A stretch of 64,000 bases of DNA. Origin: Martelella endophytica. Its GTDB lineage: Bacteria > Pseudomonadota > Alphaproteobacteria > Rhizobiales > Rhizobiaceae. A program made the translations under genes and the position numbers. Position 1 is the stretch's first letter. Each line of letters opens with the position of its first letter. A model generated the notes under the pieces. The model made no database searches. It saw only the letters and a program-made list of their open reading frames with translations, and was not told where the DNA came from. The stretch covers positions 4,619,818-4,683,817 of the forward strand of contig NZ_CP010803.1 of the NCBI RefSeq assembly GCF_000960975.1, read 5' to 3'. Positions 53,621 to 62,622 of this stretch are shown one piece after another.

Positions 53621-54396
53621 CCCTTTCCGTCGTCTCGGCGAAGAAACTGTCCCTCACCTTCCAGACCAATGACGGGCCCGTCCATGCGCTGAAGGATGTC
53701 GATCTTGAGGTGAAGAAGGGCGATTTCGTTTCCTTCATCGGTCCTTCCGGCTGTGGCAAGACCACGTTCCTGCGGGTGATTGCCGATCTGGAGAAAAAGA
53801 CTGCCGGCGAAATCACCGTCAACGGCACAACGCCGGAAAACGCGCGGCTCGATCGTGCCTATGGCTATGTCTTCCAGTCCGCCGCCCTCTATCCGTGGCG
53901 CACGATCGAAAAGAACATTGCCCTGCCGCTCGAGATCATGGGCTATACGAAGTCCGATCAGCAGCGGCGCATCGAACGCGTCCTCGAACTCGTTGACCTC
54001 GCGGGCTTCGGCAAGAAATTCCCGTGGCAGCTTTCCGGCGGCATGCAGCAGCGCGCTTCGATTGCCCGCGCGCTCGCCTTCGATGCCGACCTTCTCTTGA
54101 TGGACGAGCCCTTCGGCGCACTGGACGAAATCGTCCGCGACCATCTGAACGAACAGTTGCTGAAGCTCTGGGCGGCGACCGACAAGACCATCTGTTTCGT
54201 CACCCACTCAATCCCGGAGGCCGTCTATCTATCGACCAAGATCGTCGTCATGAGCCCCCGCCCCGGCCGCGTCACGGACGTTATCGACAGTCCTCTACCA
54301 AAGGACCGTCCGCTCGACATCCGCGAAAGCCCCGAATTCCTGAAGATCGCCCACCGCGTGCGCGAGGGGCTGAGGGCGGGGCATAGTTATGAGTGA
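53617..54396 (+). CDS. ABC transporter ATP-binding protein (nitrate/taurine/pyrimidine type)
   Basis: The 259-residue ATPase drives an importer of the NrtD/SsuB/TauB class. It has Walker A GPSGCGKTTFLRVIADLEK near residue 46, Q-loop YVFQSAALYPWRTIEKNIAL, signature LSGGMQQRASIARALAFDAD near residue 144, Walker B LLLMDEPFGALDE and the switch histidine in CFVTHSIPEAVYLSTK. The permeases and binding protein follow, interrupted by a mosaic repeat. Its start overlaps the Nudix stop. Uracil or thymine uptake is inferred from context only. Confidence 0.92.
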   Translation: MTLSVVSAKKLSLTFQTNDGPVHALKDVDLEVKKGDFVSFIGPSGCGKTTFLRVIADLEKKTAGEITVNGTTPENARLDRAYGYVFQSAALYPWRTIEKNIALPLEIMGYTKSDQQRRIERVLELVDLAGFGKKFPWQLSGGMQQRASIARALAFDADLLLMDEPFGALDEIVRDHLNEQLLKLWAATDKTICFVTHSIPEAVYLSTKIVVMSPRPGRVTDVIDSPLPKDRPLDIRESPEFLKIAHRVREGLRAGHSYE

Positions 54397-54445
54397 ACTC
54401 TGTCGCCCCTCATCGCTCCCCGGCCTGGCAGCCACCCGCCGGTCG

Positions 54446-54584
54446 ATCTCCCCCCTTGAGGGGGAGATGCCCCGACAGGGGCAGAGGGGGGTGAAGCGCA
54501 AGCCACACACGCAGAGCAAGTCGGAAGCGCTGCACCCCTCTCTGTCGCTTCCGCGACATCTCCCCCCTCAAGGGGGGGAGATTG
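54446..54584. repeat. RIME-like mosaic repeat inside the ABC operon
   Basis: Two palindromic halves facing each other: left ATCTCCCCC, CTTGA, GGGGGAGAT (54446-54468), right CTCCCCCC, TCAA, GGGGGGGAG (54560-54580), with inner arms around GAGGGGGGTG (54484-54493) and CACCCCTCTCTG (54533-54544). The unit fills most of the 254-bp gap between the ATPase and the first permease. Long G/C runs could form strong RNA hairpins. Confidence 0.8.
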
Positions 54585-54650
54585 GGGGGGTGAGTTTGGC
54601 TGGGGCTGCGACTTCCCGATCGGCATCCGCCCGCCGGAAAGGACTTCACC

Positions 54651-55520
54651 ATGCTGCGTGAACGCATCCTCCCCGTCGCCACCGTCGTCCTCGCGATCCT
54701 CGTGCTCTGGTGCGTATTCGTCGTTGTCATGAACCGGCCATTCGCCGAGGATCAGGCGCGTCGCGCAGGCGAGACGCTGACCTTCGGCGAGCTTGTCACC
54801 GAAACCTACAACGCCAAGCGCCCGGTGCTGCCCGCGCCGCAGCAGGTCGCGGCTGAGCTCTGGAAGACGACGTTCGAAACCAAGATCACCTCGAAGCGCA
54901 GCCTCGTCTATCATGCCTGGATCACGCTCTCCTCGACCGTGCTCGGCTTTGCCATCGGCTCCGCCTTCGGCGTCATCCTTGCCATCGCCATCGTCCACAA
55001 CCGGACAATGGAACGCTCGATGATGCCGTGGATCATCGCCAGCCAGACCATTCCCATCATCGCCATCGCGCCGATGCTGATCGTGGTGCTGAATGCGATC
55101 GGCATCACCGGGCTTCTGCCGAAAGCGCTGATCTCGACCTACCTATCGTTCTTTCCGGTCGCCGTCGGCATGGTCTCGGGCCTCCGCTCGCCCGACCGAC
55201 TGCAGCTCGACCTGATGCGCACCTACAACGCCAACGACCGGCAGGTGCTGTGGAAGCTGCGTCTGCCATCGGCCATGCCCTATCTCTTCACCTCGCTGAA
55301 GATCGCCATCGCGATCTCGCTGGTCGGTGCGATCATCGCCGAGTTGCCGACAGGCGCCGTCGCCGGTCTCGGCGCCCGGCTCCTGTCCGGCTCCTATTAC
55401 GGGCAGACGGTGCAGATCTGGTCGGCACTGTTCATGGCCGCAATCCTCGCCTCGATCCTTGTGGCGCTGGTCGGGCTTGCCCAGACGATCGTGCTGAAGC
55501 GCATGGGGGTCCGGTCATGA
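54651..55520 (+). CDS. ABC transporter permease (BPD_transp_1, nitrate/taurine class)
   Basis: The 289-residue inner-membrane permease has about six helices (VATVVLAILVLWCVFVVVMN near the start; LSSTVLGFAIGSAFGVILAI; PIIAIAPMLIVVLNAIGITG) and the EAA-loop segment RTYNANDRQVLWKLRLPSAM near residue 190 that docks on the ATPase. With the second permease it forms the channel. It lies after the mosaic repeat and overlaps the next gene by 4 bp. Substrate inferred to be a pyrimidine, with modest support. Confidence 0.9.
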   Translation: MLRERILPVATVVLAILVLWCVFVVVMNRPFAEDQARRAGETLTFGELVTETYNAKRPVLPAPQQVAAELWKTTFETKITSKRSLVYHAWITLSSTVLGFAIGSAFGVILAIAIVHNRTMERSMMPWIIASQTIPIIAIAPMLIVVLNAIGITGLLPKALISTYLSFFPVAVGMVSGLRSPDRLQLDLMRTYNANDRQVLWKLRLPSAMPYLFTSLKIAIAISLVGAIIAELPTGAVAGLGARLLSGSYYGQTVQIWSALFMAAILASILVALVGLAQTIVLKRMGVRS

Positions 55521-56380
55521 GCAGCTGGTTTGTATGGTTTGCCCTCGTCTTCTGGCTTGGCGGCTGGGCCTTCAACGAATGGCTGGTGCGTCAGAATTTT
55601 TCCAACAGGACACTGAACCGGATCGCGTTCTTCATTGTGCCGGTAATCTTCGGCGCCTCGCTGATCGTCCTCTGGGAAGGCGTCGTGCGCGCCTTCAACA
55701 TCCCGCCGATCCTGCTGCCGGCACCAACGGCCATCTGGGCGCGGCTTTCGACTTCACTGCCGACGCTCTGGGCGGATTTCCGCCAGACCTTCATGAAGGC
55801 GGTTCTGATCGGTTATGTGCTCGGCTGCGGCTCCGGGTTTCTGGTCGCAATCCTCATCGACCGCTCTCCCTTCCTGAAGCGCGGCCTGCTGCCCTTCGGC
55901 AATTTCGTCGCGGCCCTTCCGATCGTCGGCATCGCGCCGATCATGGTGATGTGGTTCGGCTTCGACTGGCCGTCCAAGGCCGCCGTCGTGGTGGTTTCAA
56001 CCTTCTTTCCGATGCTGGTCAACACCATTCAGGGCCTGTCGTCTGCGAGCGACATGGAGCGCGACCTGATGCGCACCTATGCGGCCTCGTGGTCGCAGAC
56101 GCTTCTGAAGCTGCGCCTGCCGGCCGCATGGCCGTTCATATTCAATGCGTTGAAGATCAATTCCACACTGGCGCTCATCGGGGCCATTGTGGCAGAATTT
56201 TTCGGCACGCCCACCGTCGGCATGGGTTTCCGGATTTCCACCGAGGTGGGCCGGGCCAATATCGACATGGTGTGGGCCGAGATTGCGGTGGCGGCTGTTG
56301 CCGGCTCCGCCTTCTACGGCGTGGTGGCGCTCATTCAGCGCGTCGTCACGTTCTGGCATCCGTCCGTCCGCAGGTCGTGA
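55517..56380 (+). CDS. ABC transporter permease (second subunit)
   Basis: The 287-residue permease begins with WFVWFALVFWLGGWAFNEWL and has EAA-loop residues RTYAASWSQTLLKLRLPAAW near residue 192, with VLIGYVLGCGSGFLVAILID and ALPIVGIAPIMVMWFGFDWP as membrane segments. It is homologous to the first permease, as expected for a heterodimeric channel. ATG 55517 overlaps the stop of the first permease gene (ATGA); much longer in-frame extensions upstream lie within that gene and are not used. The binding protein follows 31 bp later. Confidence 0.9.
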   Translation: MSSWFVWFALVFWLGGWAFNEWLVRQNFSNRTLNRIAFFIVPVIFGASLIVLWEGVVRAFNIPPILLPAPTAIWARLSTSLPTLWADFRQTFMKAVLIGYVLGCGSGFLVAILIDRSPFLKRGLLPFGNFVAALPIVGIAPIMVMWFGFDWPSKAAVVVVSTFFPMLVNTIQGLSSASDMERDLMRTYAASWSQTLLKLRLPAAWPFIFNALKINSTLALIGAIVAEFFGTPTVGMGFRISTEVGRANIDMVWAEIAVAAVAGSAFYGVVALIQRVVTFWHPSVRRS

Positions 56381-56411
56381 CGGGGCATCAAAGCAAAAGG
56401 GGAACCAAGAC

Positions 56412-57413
56412 ATGAAATCGACACTTATGACGGCACTTGCCGCCGGCACCATGCTTCTCGGTGTGGGACAGGCCTTCGCCGATGACGACGTCACGCTGCA
56501 GCTAAAGTGGGTTACGCAGGCCCAGTTCGCCGGCTACTACGTCGCCCTCGACAAGGGCTACTATGATGACGAAGGGCTCAATGTCACCGTCAAGCCGGGC
56601 GGCCCGGACATTGCTCCCGAGCAGGTGATTGCCGGTGGCGGCGCCGATGTCATCGTTGACTGGATGGCAGCGGCCCTGGCCGCGCGCGAACGCGGCGTTC
56701 CGCTCGTCAACATCGCCCAGCCGTTCAAGAATTCGGGCCTGCTTCTCACCTGCCTGAAGGAAACCGGTATCGAGACGCCGGCCGACTTCCCCGGCCACAC
56801 GCTCGGCGTCTGGTTCTACGGCAACGAATATCCGTTCTACGCCTGGATGGCCAAGCTTGGCCTGCCGACCGACGGTTCGAACGAGGGCGTCGAAGTGCTG
56901 AAGCAGGGCTTCAATGTCGACCCGCTCCTGCAGAAGCAGGCCGACTGCATCTCGACCATGACCTATAACGAATATGGTCAGGTTCTCGATGCCGGCATCT
57001 CGGAAGACGAACTGACTGTGTTCAACTATCGCGACGAAGGCGTCGGCATGCTGGAAGACGGCCTTTACGTGATGGAAGACGACCTGCAGGATCCGGAATT
57101 CGTCGAGAAGATGGTCAAGTTCGTCCGCGCGTCGATGAAGGGCTGGAAATATGCCGAGGAGAACCCGGACGAAGCTGCCGAAATCGTCATCGAATATGAC
57201 GACACCGGTGCCCAGACGCTCGAGCACCAGCAGTACATGATGGGCGAAGTCGCGAAGCTGACGGCCGGGTCCAACGGCGCGCTCGATGTCGACGACTACA
57301 CGGAAACCGTCCACACGCTGCTGTCGGCCGTATCCCCGGACAATCCGGCGATCACCAAGGAGCCGGAAGGCGCCTATACGCTCGACATCACCGACAAGGC
57401 GCTGTCGAACTGA
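56412..57413 (+). CDS. ABC transporter substrate-binding protein (NMT1/THI5-like)
   Basis: The 333-residue periplasmic protein has a signal peptide (MTALAAGTMLLGVGQAFA, cleavage before DDDVT) and the NMT1/THI5-like fold: LQLKWVTQAQFAGYYVALDK, DEGLNVTVKPGGPDIAPEQV, IVDWMAAALAARERGVPLVN, ETPADFPGHTLGVWFYGNEY and TMTYNEYGQVLDAGISEDEL. This family binds pyrimidine-type ligands such as the thiamine precursor HMP, and nitrate or riboflavin precursors in other branches; placement behind hydA suggests uracil or thymine. It is the last gene of the run. Confidence 0.9.
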   Translation: MKSTLMTALAAGTMLLGVGQAFADDDVTLQLKWVTQAQFAGYYVALDKGYYDDEGLNVTVKPGGPDIAPEQVIAGGGADVIVDWMAAALAARERGVPLVNIAQPFKNSGLLLTCLKETGIETPADFPGHTLGVWFYGNEYPFYAWMAKLGLPTDGSNEGVEVLKQGFNVDPLLQKQADCISTMTYNEYGQVLDAGISEDELTVFNYRDEGVGMLEDGLYVMEDDLQDPEFVEKMVKFVRASMKGWKYAEENPDEAAEIVIEYDDTGAQTLEHQQYMMGEVAKLTAGSNGALDVDDYTETVHTLLSAVSPDNPAITKEPEGAYTLDITDKALSN

Positions 57414-57457
57414 GGCGACCCGGCCATTCTGTTGAATCACTTGATTAAATAAAGTTG

Positions 57458-57482
57458 CACGCGGCCTTTCGAGCGCCGCGTG
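57458..57482 (+). terminator. Hairpin terminator after the ABC binding protein
   Basis: 8-bp stem CACGCGGC (57458-57465) and GCCGCGTG (57475-57482) with a 9-base loop, followed by TATTGCATTTTTGC. It lies 45 bp past the stop codon at 57413. Confidence 0.65.
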
Positions 57483-57511
57483 TATTGCATTTTTGCATCA
57501 CCTCATGCGAT

Positions 57512-57533
57512 AATCGAACCACTTGGTTCAATT
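57512..57533. promoter_or_regulatory. Inverted repeat upstream of the RND pump genes
   Basis: AATCGAACC, ACTT, GGTTCAATT: arms GAACC (57516-57520) and GGTTC (57525-57529) plus outer AAT/ATT, with one mismatched pair between them. It lies about 200 bp upstream of the membrane-fusion gene and could be a TetR- or MarR-type operator. No regulator gene is adjacent. Confidence 0.4.
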
Positions 57534-57728
57534 AATTCGGTTTTTGTGACAAGCCTTCTTGAAATCATACAGGCCCATGCCGAACTGCCCTCGGGATGCG
57601 GATGATTGGGACCCTGACACCGCCGTCCGCCGCGTCTGCTGACGCGCTTTATTTGATGCGACCGCGCCATATTGCCATGCTGGCTCTTGAACTGAAGGCC
57701 TCCTTCCGGCCGTAAGAGGTATATCGAC

Positions 57729-58913
57729 ATGACGTTCCGCCTTGCTTCCATCGCATCCGTGGTTCTGGCGCTCACCGCCACGCCGCTTCTCGCCGCCGAA
57801 GCCAACACGCCGCCGGCCGAAGAAACGAGCAACCTGCCCTCGATCGTCGTCACAGATGCACTGGTGAAGCCGCTGACGGAAGTGGTTCTCGCCACCGGCA
57901 CCATCCGCCCCGTGGAGGAGGTCTATGTCCAGCCGCTGGTCGAGGGTCTGTCCATCGAAACCATTACTGCCGATATCGGCGATCACGTCGAGAAGGACCA
58001 GGTGCTGGCGACGCTCAGGACCGATGCGCTGCTGCTCGAAAAGAGCCGCCTGGAGGCCAACAAGGCCAAGGCCGAGGCAAGCCTCGCCCAGCTGAAGGCA
58101 CAGCTGACCGCAAGCGAGGCCGCGCAGACGGATGCCCGTCGCCAGTTCGAGCGGACCAAGCGGCTTGCCGAGAATGGCTCGGTCTCCACCTCCGCCCGCG
58201 AGCAGGCCGAGACCGAGGCGCTTCGCGCGGATGCCAGTGCGGCCGCCGCGCGCGAATCCGTCAGCGTCGCCGAGGCCGATATCGTCGTCACCGACGCCCA
58301 GATCAAGGATATCGAGCTGAGGCTTGCCCGCACCCAGATCAAGGCGCCGGTCGCCGGCGTCGTCTCGGCCAAGAATGCCCGCATCGGCGCGATCGCCTCT
58401 GGCTCGTCCAATCCGATGTTCACCATCATGGAGGATGGCGCCATCGAGCTTGACGCCCAGGTGCCGGAATCGAACCTGATGAAGGTCGAGGCCGGACAGA
58501 AGGCGCGGATCCGCCTCGTCGGCGCCGATGCCACCATCACCGGTACCGTCCGCCTGGTGTCGCCAACGGTCGACGACACGACCCGGCTTGGCGACGTGTT
58601 CATCACCATCGATACGCCGGAGCGCGCCCGCGCTGGCATGTATGCGAGCGCCGAGATCATCGTCGAGGAGACGGAAAGCCTGGCGCTGCCGCTGACGGCG
58701 GTCAATGTTGACCAGAAAGGTTCGTCGGTGCGCCGCGTCAAGGATGGCGTGGTCGAGATCGTCTCGGTCGAAACCGGCATTCAGGATGGCAACAGCGTCG
58801 AGATCGTCGACGGACTTGACGAAGGCGACCAGGTCGTCGCCAAGGCCGGTGCCTATGTGCGCGAAGGCGACCGCATCAATCCGGTCCCGGCACCTGCCGG
58901 CGCCACCAATTGA
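57729..58913 (+). CDS. RND efflux periplasmic adaptor (membrane fusion protein)
   Basis: The 394-residue adaptor has a signal peptide (LASIASVVLALTATPLLAA), a biotinyl-lipoyl/barrel-sandwich segment (LATGTIRPVEEVYVQPLVEG; ITADIGDHVEKDQVLATLR), a long alpha-hairpin (about residues 95-195, ANKAKAEASLAQLKAQLTAS), lipoyl second half RTQIKAPVAGVVSAKNARIG, and a beta-barrel/membrane-proximal end with PLTAVNVDQKGSSVRRV. It belongs to the HlyD/AcrA family. A DUF-free C-terminus and a leader Cys are not seen, so it is not an obvious lipoprotein. The RND permease follows 11 bp later; no outer-membrane channel gene is present. Confidence 0.93.
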   Translation: MTFRLASIASVVLALTATPLLAAEANTPPAEETSNLPSIVVTDALVKPLTEVVLATGTIRPVEEVYVQPLVEGLSIETITADIGDHVEKDQVLATLRTDALLLEKSRLEANKAKAEASLAQLKAQLTASEAAQTDARRQFERTKRLAENGSVSTSAREQAETEALRADASAAAARESVSVAEADIVVTDAQIKDIELRLARTQIKAPVAGVVSAKNARIGAIASGSSNPMFTIMEDGAIELDAQVPESNLMKVEAGQKARIRLVGADATITGTVRLVSPTVDDTTRLGDVFITIDTPERARAGMYASAEIIVEETESLALPLTAVNVDQKGSSVRRVKDGVVEIVSVETGIQDGNSVEIVDGLDEGDQVVAKAGAYVREGDRINPVPAPAGATN

Positions 58914-58924
58914 GGGCCTGAGCG

Positions 58925-61900
58925 ATGAACTTCTCCGCCTGGGCCATCCGCAACCCCGTTGCGCCCCTGCTGCTGCTTGGCCTGCTGCTGTTCATGGGCC
59001 TGCAGGCCTTCCGCGACATGCCGATCACCCGGTTCCCGAACATCGACGTGCCGGTCGTCGCCGTCACCGTCACCCAGTCGGGCGCGGCCCCCGCCGAGCT
59101 CGAAATGCAGGTGACCAAGAAGATCGAGGACGCGATCGCCAGCGTCACCGGCGTCGATGAGCTGAACTCGTCTGTCACCGACGGCGTCTCTACGACATCC
59201 GTCCTGTTCCGCATGGAAGTGAACCCGGACGAGGCGCTGCGCGACGTCAAGGACGCGATCGACAATATCCGCTCCGACCTCCCGGCAAACGCCGACGAAC
59301 CGGTGGTGCGCAAGATCGATGTCGAGGGCCAGGCCATCCAGACCTTTGCCGTCTCCTCGCCCAACATGTCGCTGGAGGAACTTTCCTGGTTCGTCGACGA
59401 CACGATCGAGCGGGCGCTGCAGGGCATTTCCGGCGTCGGCCGGGTCGACCGCTACGGTGGCGCCGACCGCGAGATCCAGATCTCGCTCGATGCCGACAAG
59501 CTCGCAAGCTATGGCATCACGGCCTCCGACGTGAATGCGCAGCTGCGCCAGACCAATGCCGATGTCGGCTCCGGCCGCGGCCAGGTGGCCGGCGCCGAAC
59601 AGGCGATCCGTACGCTCGGCGACGCCCGCAGCGTCTCCGATCTCGCCAACACCGTGATTGCACTCGGCAATGGCCGTTTTGCCCGGCTTTCCGATCTCGG
59701 CACGGTGACCGACACCTATGAGGAGCCACGCACCTTCTCCCGCTACGAGGGCGATCCCGTCGTTTCCTTCGGCGTCTTCCGCTCCAAGGGCGCCAGCGAA
59801 GTGACCGTGGCCGACGAAGTGGCGGCAGCCCTTGACGAGGTCCGCGCCGAGCATCCGGACGTGACGATCTCGCTGATCGATGACGCCGTCTATTTCACCA
59901 AGGGCAACTATACCGCCGCGCTGGACACGCTTTATGAGGGCGCGATCCTCGCCATCATCGTCGTCTTCCTGTTCCTGCACAACTGGCGCGCGACGCTGAT
60001 CGCCGCCGTGGCACTGCCGCTCTCCGTGATCCCGACCTTCTGGATCATGGACATGCTCGGCTTTTCGCTGAACCTCGTGAGCCTGATCTCGCTGACGCTC
60101 GCGACCGGTATCCTGGTCGACGATGCGATCGTGGAAGTGGAGAACATCGAGCGGCACATCAACATGGGCAAGTCGCCCTATCGTGCCGCCCTCGATGCCG
60201 CCGACGAGATCGGCCTTGCGGTGATCGCGACGAGCTTCACCATCATCGCCGTATTCGCGCCGGTTTCCTTCATGCCCGGCATTCCCGGCCAGTACTTCAT
60301 CCAGTTCGGCCTGACAGTTGCCTTTGCAGTGTTCTTCTCGCTGGTCGTTGCCCGTCTCATCACTCCGGTGATGGCGGCCTATTTCCTGAAGCCGGTGAAG
60401 CACAAGCAGAAGGAAGACAGCGAGGAGCATGACGGCCGGCTTATGCGCGGCTACACCGCCGCCGTGCGCTGGACGACGAAATGGCGTTACGTGACGCTGC
60501 TGATGGCAATCGGTATCCTCGCCATCTCGCTATTCTTCCTGATGCGCATTCCGGGCAGCTTCATGCCGCCGGAAGATGCATCCCGCATCGTGCTCTCGGT
60601 CGAACTGCCGCCGAATGCACAGCTTGCCGATACCGAGGAGATCACCAACGAGATCGCCGATCGCATCGAAAGTTTCGAGGGTGTCGACAGCGTCACCGTG
60701 CTCGGCGGCTCCTCGCCGCTCGGCGACCTCGAGTACCGGCGCGCAACGATCACGGTCACGCTCAACAATCTCGATCACTCGCTCTCCGAGGCGATCGTCA
60801 ACGACGTGATCGGCGGCATACCGCTGATCGGCCGTTACCTACCGAAGCTCGAGCCGCATGGCCGCCAGATCCCGCAGTGGCAGATCGAGCAGGATGTCCT
60901 CGCCGACCTCGCCGACATTCCGGACCTGCGCGTCACCAAGCTCAACGACCGCGGCCAGCGCGACATCCAGTTCAACTTCCTCTCCGACAACGAGGAAGAC
61001 CTGCAGGAGGCCGTCGCCATTCTCGAAGCAAAGCTTCGGGCCGAGCCGATGCTGGACAAGGTCTCTTCGGAAGGCGCACTGCCGCGGCCGGAGCTGAAGA
61101 TCCGGCCGAAGAAGGAGATCGCTGCGCGTCTGGGCGTCACTCCGGCGCAGATTTCCGATACGGTGCGTGTTGCGACCGTCGGCGACATCGACGCCAACCT
61201 GCCGAAGATATCGCTCGACAACCGGCTGATCCCGATCCGGGTGCGCACCGACCTCGAGATGCGGCGTGATCTGGCGGAGATCCGGGCGTTGAAGGTCAAG
61301 ACGGCCTCCGGCGACATGGTGCCGCTGTCGGTCGTCGCCGATGTCGATTATTCCGAGGGCGTCGCCACCGTCGACCGCTATGACCGCCACCGCGTGGTGA
61401 CCATCGGCGCCAACCTGCCGCAAGGTGTCGCGCTCGATCCGGCGACGGCGCGGTTCCGCGAGATCGTGGAGAACACCGAAATCCCGGAAAGCGTGAGCCT
61501 TGCCGAGAGCGGCGACGCCAAGATCCTCGCCGAAATGCAGCAGAGCTTCATGAATGCGATGATGCTCGGCCTGTTCCTGGTGCTGGCGGTGCTGATCCTG
61601 CTGTTCAAGGACGTGATCCAGCCCTTCACCATCCTGTTCTCGCTGCCACTGGCGCTGGGCGGGGTGGCGATCGCGCTGATCCTCACCGACGAACCGCTAT
61701 CGATGCCGGTGATGATCGGCCTCCTGATGCTGATGGGTATCGTCACCAAGAACGCCATCCTGCTGGTCGACTTCGCCAAGGAGGCGATCTGGAAGGGGCT
61801 CGAGCGGCGCGAGGCGCTTGTGGAGGCCGGACGCAAGCGCGCGCGGCCGATCATCATGACCTCGATAGCGATGTCGGCGGGCATGCTGCCGGCAGCCCTT

Positions 61901-62209
61901 GGCGTCGGCGAAGGTTCGGCCTTCCGCGCGCCGATGGCCATCGCGGTGATCGGCGGCATCATCGTCTCGACGGTGCTGAGCCTGCTCGTCGTGCCGGCGT
62001 TCTTTACCATCATGGACGATCTCGCGCGGCTGCTGCGCCGGCTATTCAGCCGCTTCATCGGCACCCGCGACCCGAACGATGTCGTCTACACGACCGAGAC
62101 CGTGGCGTATCTCGGCGAAGCCAACAAAGCGAAAATTGCCAAACTCGAAGAACGTCTCGACGACATCGAGCACAAGGGCGACGGCTACGGCCGACACGGC
62201 ATGGCCTGA
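58925..62209 (+). CDS. RND efflux transporter permease (HAE1-type)
   Basis: The 1094-residue inner-membrane pump has the RND topology: TM1 IRNPVAPLLLLGLLLFMGLQ, a periplasmic porter loop (ITRFPNIDVPVVAVTV; GAAPAELEMQVTKKIEDAIA), TM2-6 (GAILAIIVVFLFLHNWRATL; SLISLTLATGILVDDAIVEV with the proton-relay aspartates DD), a second loop, and TM8-12 (LMGIVTKNAILLVDFAKEAI). The C-terminus is a charged coiled-coil-like tail (KAKIAKLEERLDDIEHKGD). It is part of the HAE1 family, pumping drugs or hydrophobic compounds; substrates unknown. Two tandem terminators follow. Confidence 0.95.
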   Translation: MNFSAWAIRNPVAPLLLLGLLLFMGLQAFRDMPITRFPNIDVPVVAVTVTQSGAAPAELEMQVTKKIEDAIASVTGVDELNSSVTDGVSTTSVLFRMEVNPDEALRDVKDAIDNIRSDLPANADEPVVRKIDVEGQAIQTFAVSSPNMSLEELSWFVDDTIERALQGISGVGRVDRYGGADREIQISLDADKLASYGITASDVNAQLRQTNADVGSGRGQVAGAEQAIRTLGDARSVSDLANTVIALGNGRFARLSDLGTVTDTYEEPRTFSRYEGDPVVSFGVFRSKGASEVTVADEVAAALDEVRAEHPDVTISLIDDAVYFTKGNYTAALDTLYEGAILAIIVVFLFLHNWRATLIAAVALPLSVIPTFWIMDMLGFSLNLVSLISLTLATGILVDDAIVEVENIERHINMGKSPYRAALDAADEIGLAVIATSFTIIAVFAPVSFMPGIPGQYFIQFGLTVAFAVFFSLVVARLITPVMAAYFLKPVKHKQKEDSEEHDGRLMRGYTAAVRWTTKWRYVTLLMAIGILAISLFFLMRIPGSFMPPEDASRIVLSVELPPNAQLADTEEITNEIADRIESFEGVDSVTVLGGSSPLGDLEYRRATITVTLNNLDHSLSEAIVNDVIGGIPLIGRYLPKLEPHGRQIPQWQIEQDVLADLADIPDLRVTKLNDRGQRDIQFNFLSDNEEDLQEAVAILEAKLRAEPMLDKVSSEGALPRPELKIRPKKEIAARLGVTPAQISDTVRVATVGDIDANLPKISLDNRLIPIRVRTDLEMRRDLAEIRALKVKTASGDMVPLSVVADVDYSEGVATVDRYDRHRVVTIGANLPQGVALDPATARFREIVENTEIPESVSLAESGDAKILAEMQQSFMNAMMLGLFLVLAVLILLFKDVIQPFTILFSLPLALGGVAIALILTDEPLSMPVMIGLLMLMGIVTKNAILLVDFAKEAIWKGLERREALVEAGRKRARPIIMTSIAMSAGMLPAALGVGEGSAFRAPMAIAVIGGIIVSTVLSLLVVPAFFTIMDDLARLLRRLFSRFIGTRDPNDVVYTTETVAYLGEANKAKIAKLEERLDDIEHKGDGYGRHGMA

Positions 62210-62222
62210 GGCGAGCAAAAGC

Positions 62223-62260
62223 CCCGGCCTGCCACGCCCTGTGGAAAGGCCGGGTTTCTT
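62223..62260 (+). terminator. Terminator 1 after the RND permease gene
   Basis: 8-bp stem CCCGGCCT (62223-62230) and AGGCCGGG (62247-62254) around a 16-base loop, followed by TTTCTTTAAA. It lies 14 bp past the stop codon at 62209. Confidence 0.8.
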
Positions 62261-62276
62261 TAAACCGATTTGCGCG

Positions 62277-62303
62277 AAGGGCCGGTGTCGAACCGGCCCT
62301 TTT
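62277..62303 (+). terminator. Terminator 2, tandem
   Basis: Perfect 10-bp stem AAGGGCCGGT (62277-62286), loop GTCGA, ACCGGCCCTT (62292-62301), followed by TTGCCATTTG. It follows the first terminator by about 20 bp. Confidence 0.75.
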
Positions 62304-62361
62304 GCCATTTGCAACACTGCCTCTGCAAGAAAAGCGCAAATATCAAAAAAACTTACTTCCA

Positions 62362-62375
62362 TTGATTGAAATCAA
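62362..62375. promoter_or_regulatory. Anaerobox (FNR/FixK-type site)
   Basis: TTGATTGAAATCAA fits the FNR/FixK consensus TTGAT-NNNN-ATCAA exactly. It lies 248 bp upstream of the GTG start of the Crp/Fnr gene at 62623, just after the tandem terminators, so it most likely controls that gene. Confidence 0.75.
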
Positions 62376-62622
62376 TCCTCCCGCGGCCCGCTACAACTAA
62401 CGTCTGTCACAAGCGAAAGGGCGATATTCTCGATGCAAGGCAAGGAAAACCGCCCCGCTGACCAGCCCGGAAACGGAAACTGGGAATTTGAACGGCAGGG
62501 CAATGCGTGCCCAAGCGCAAACCGCCCTGCATCGCCACCGGCGACATTGCGGCGTGCACCGGTCCGGCAGTTGAGGCAGCTGAATGTCCGGTCGCCGCGG
62601 GGCTGGGCGAGGAGATGGAACA

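Larger units (their letters stand above)
57414..57728. other. Intergenic region between ABC operon and RND pump
   Basis: 315 bp with the ABC operon terminator (57458-57482), an extended inverted repeat (57512-57533) and a region before the pump gene that should hold its promoter. No small gene is supported. Confidence 0.5.
62210..62622. other. Intergenic region with tandem terminators and anaerobox
   Basis: 413 bp between the RND permease gene and the Crp/Fnr gene. It holds two terminators (62223-62260, 62277-62303), a perfect anaerobox (62362-62375) and about 250 bp of possible leader. An open frame starting at ATG 62433 continues out of frame through the regulator gene and is not regarded as real. 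Confidence 0.6.

Noticed and set aside
57458..57533. Riboswitch between the ABC operon and the RND pump
   Set aside because: Only a simple terminator hairpin and one inverted repeat are present, with no multi-helix junction or known conserved motif.
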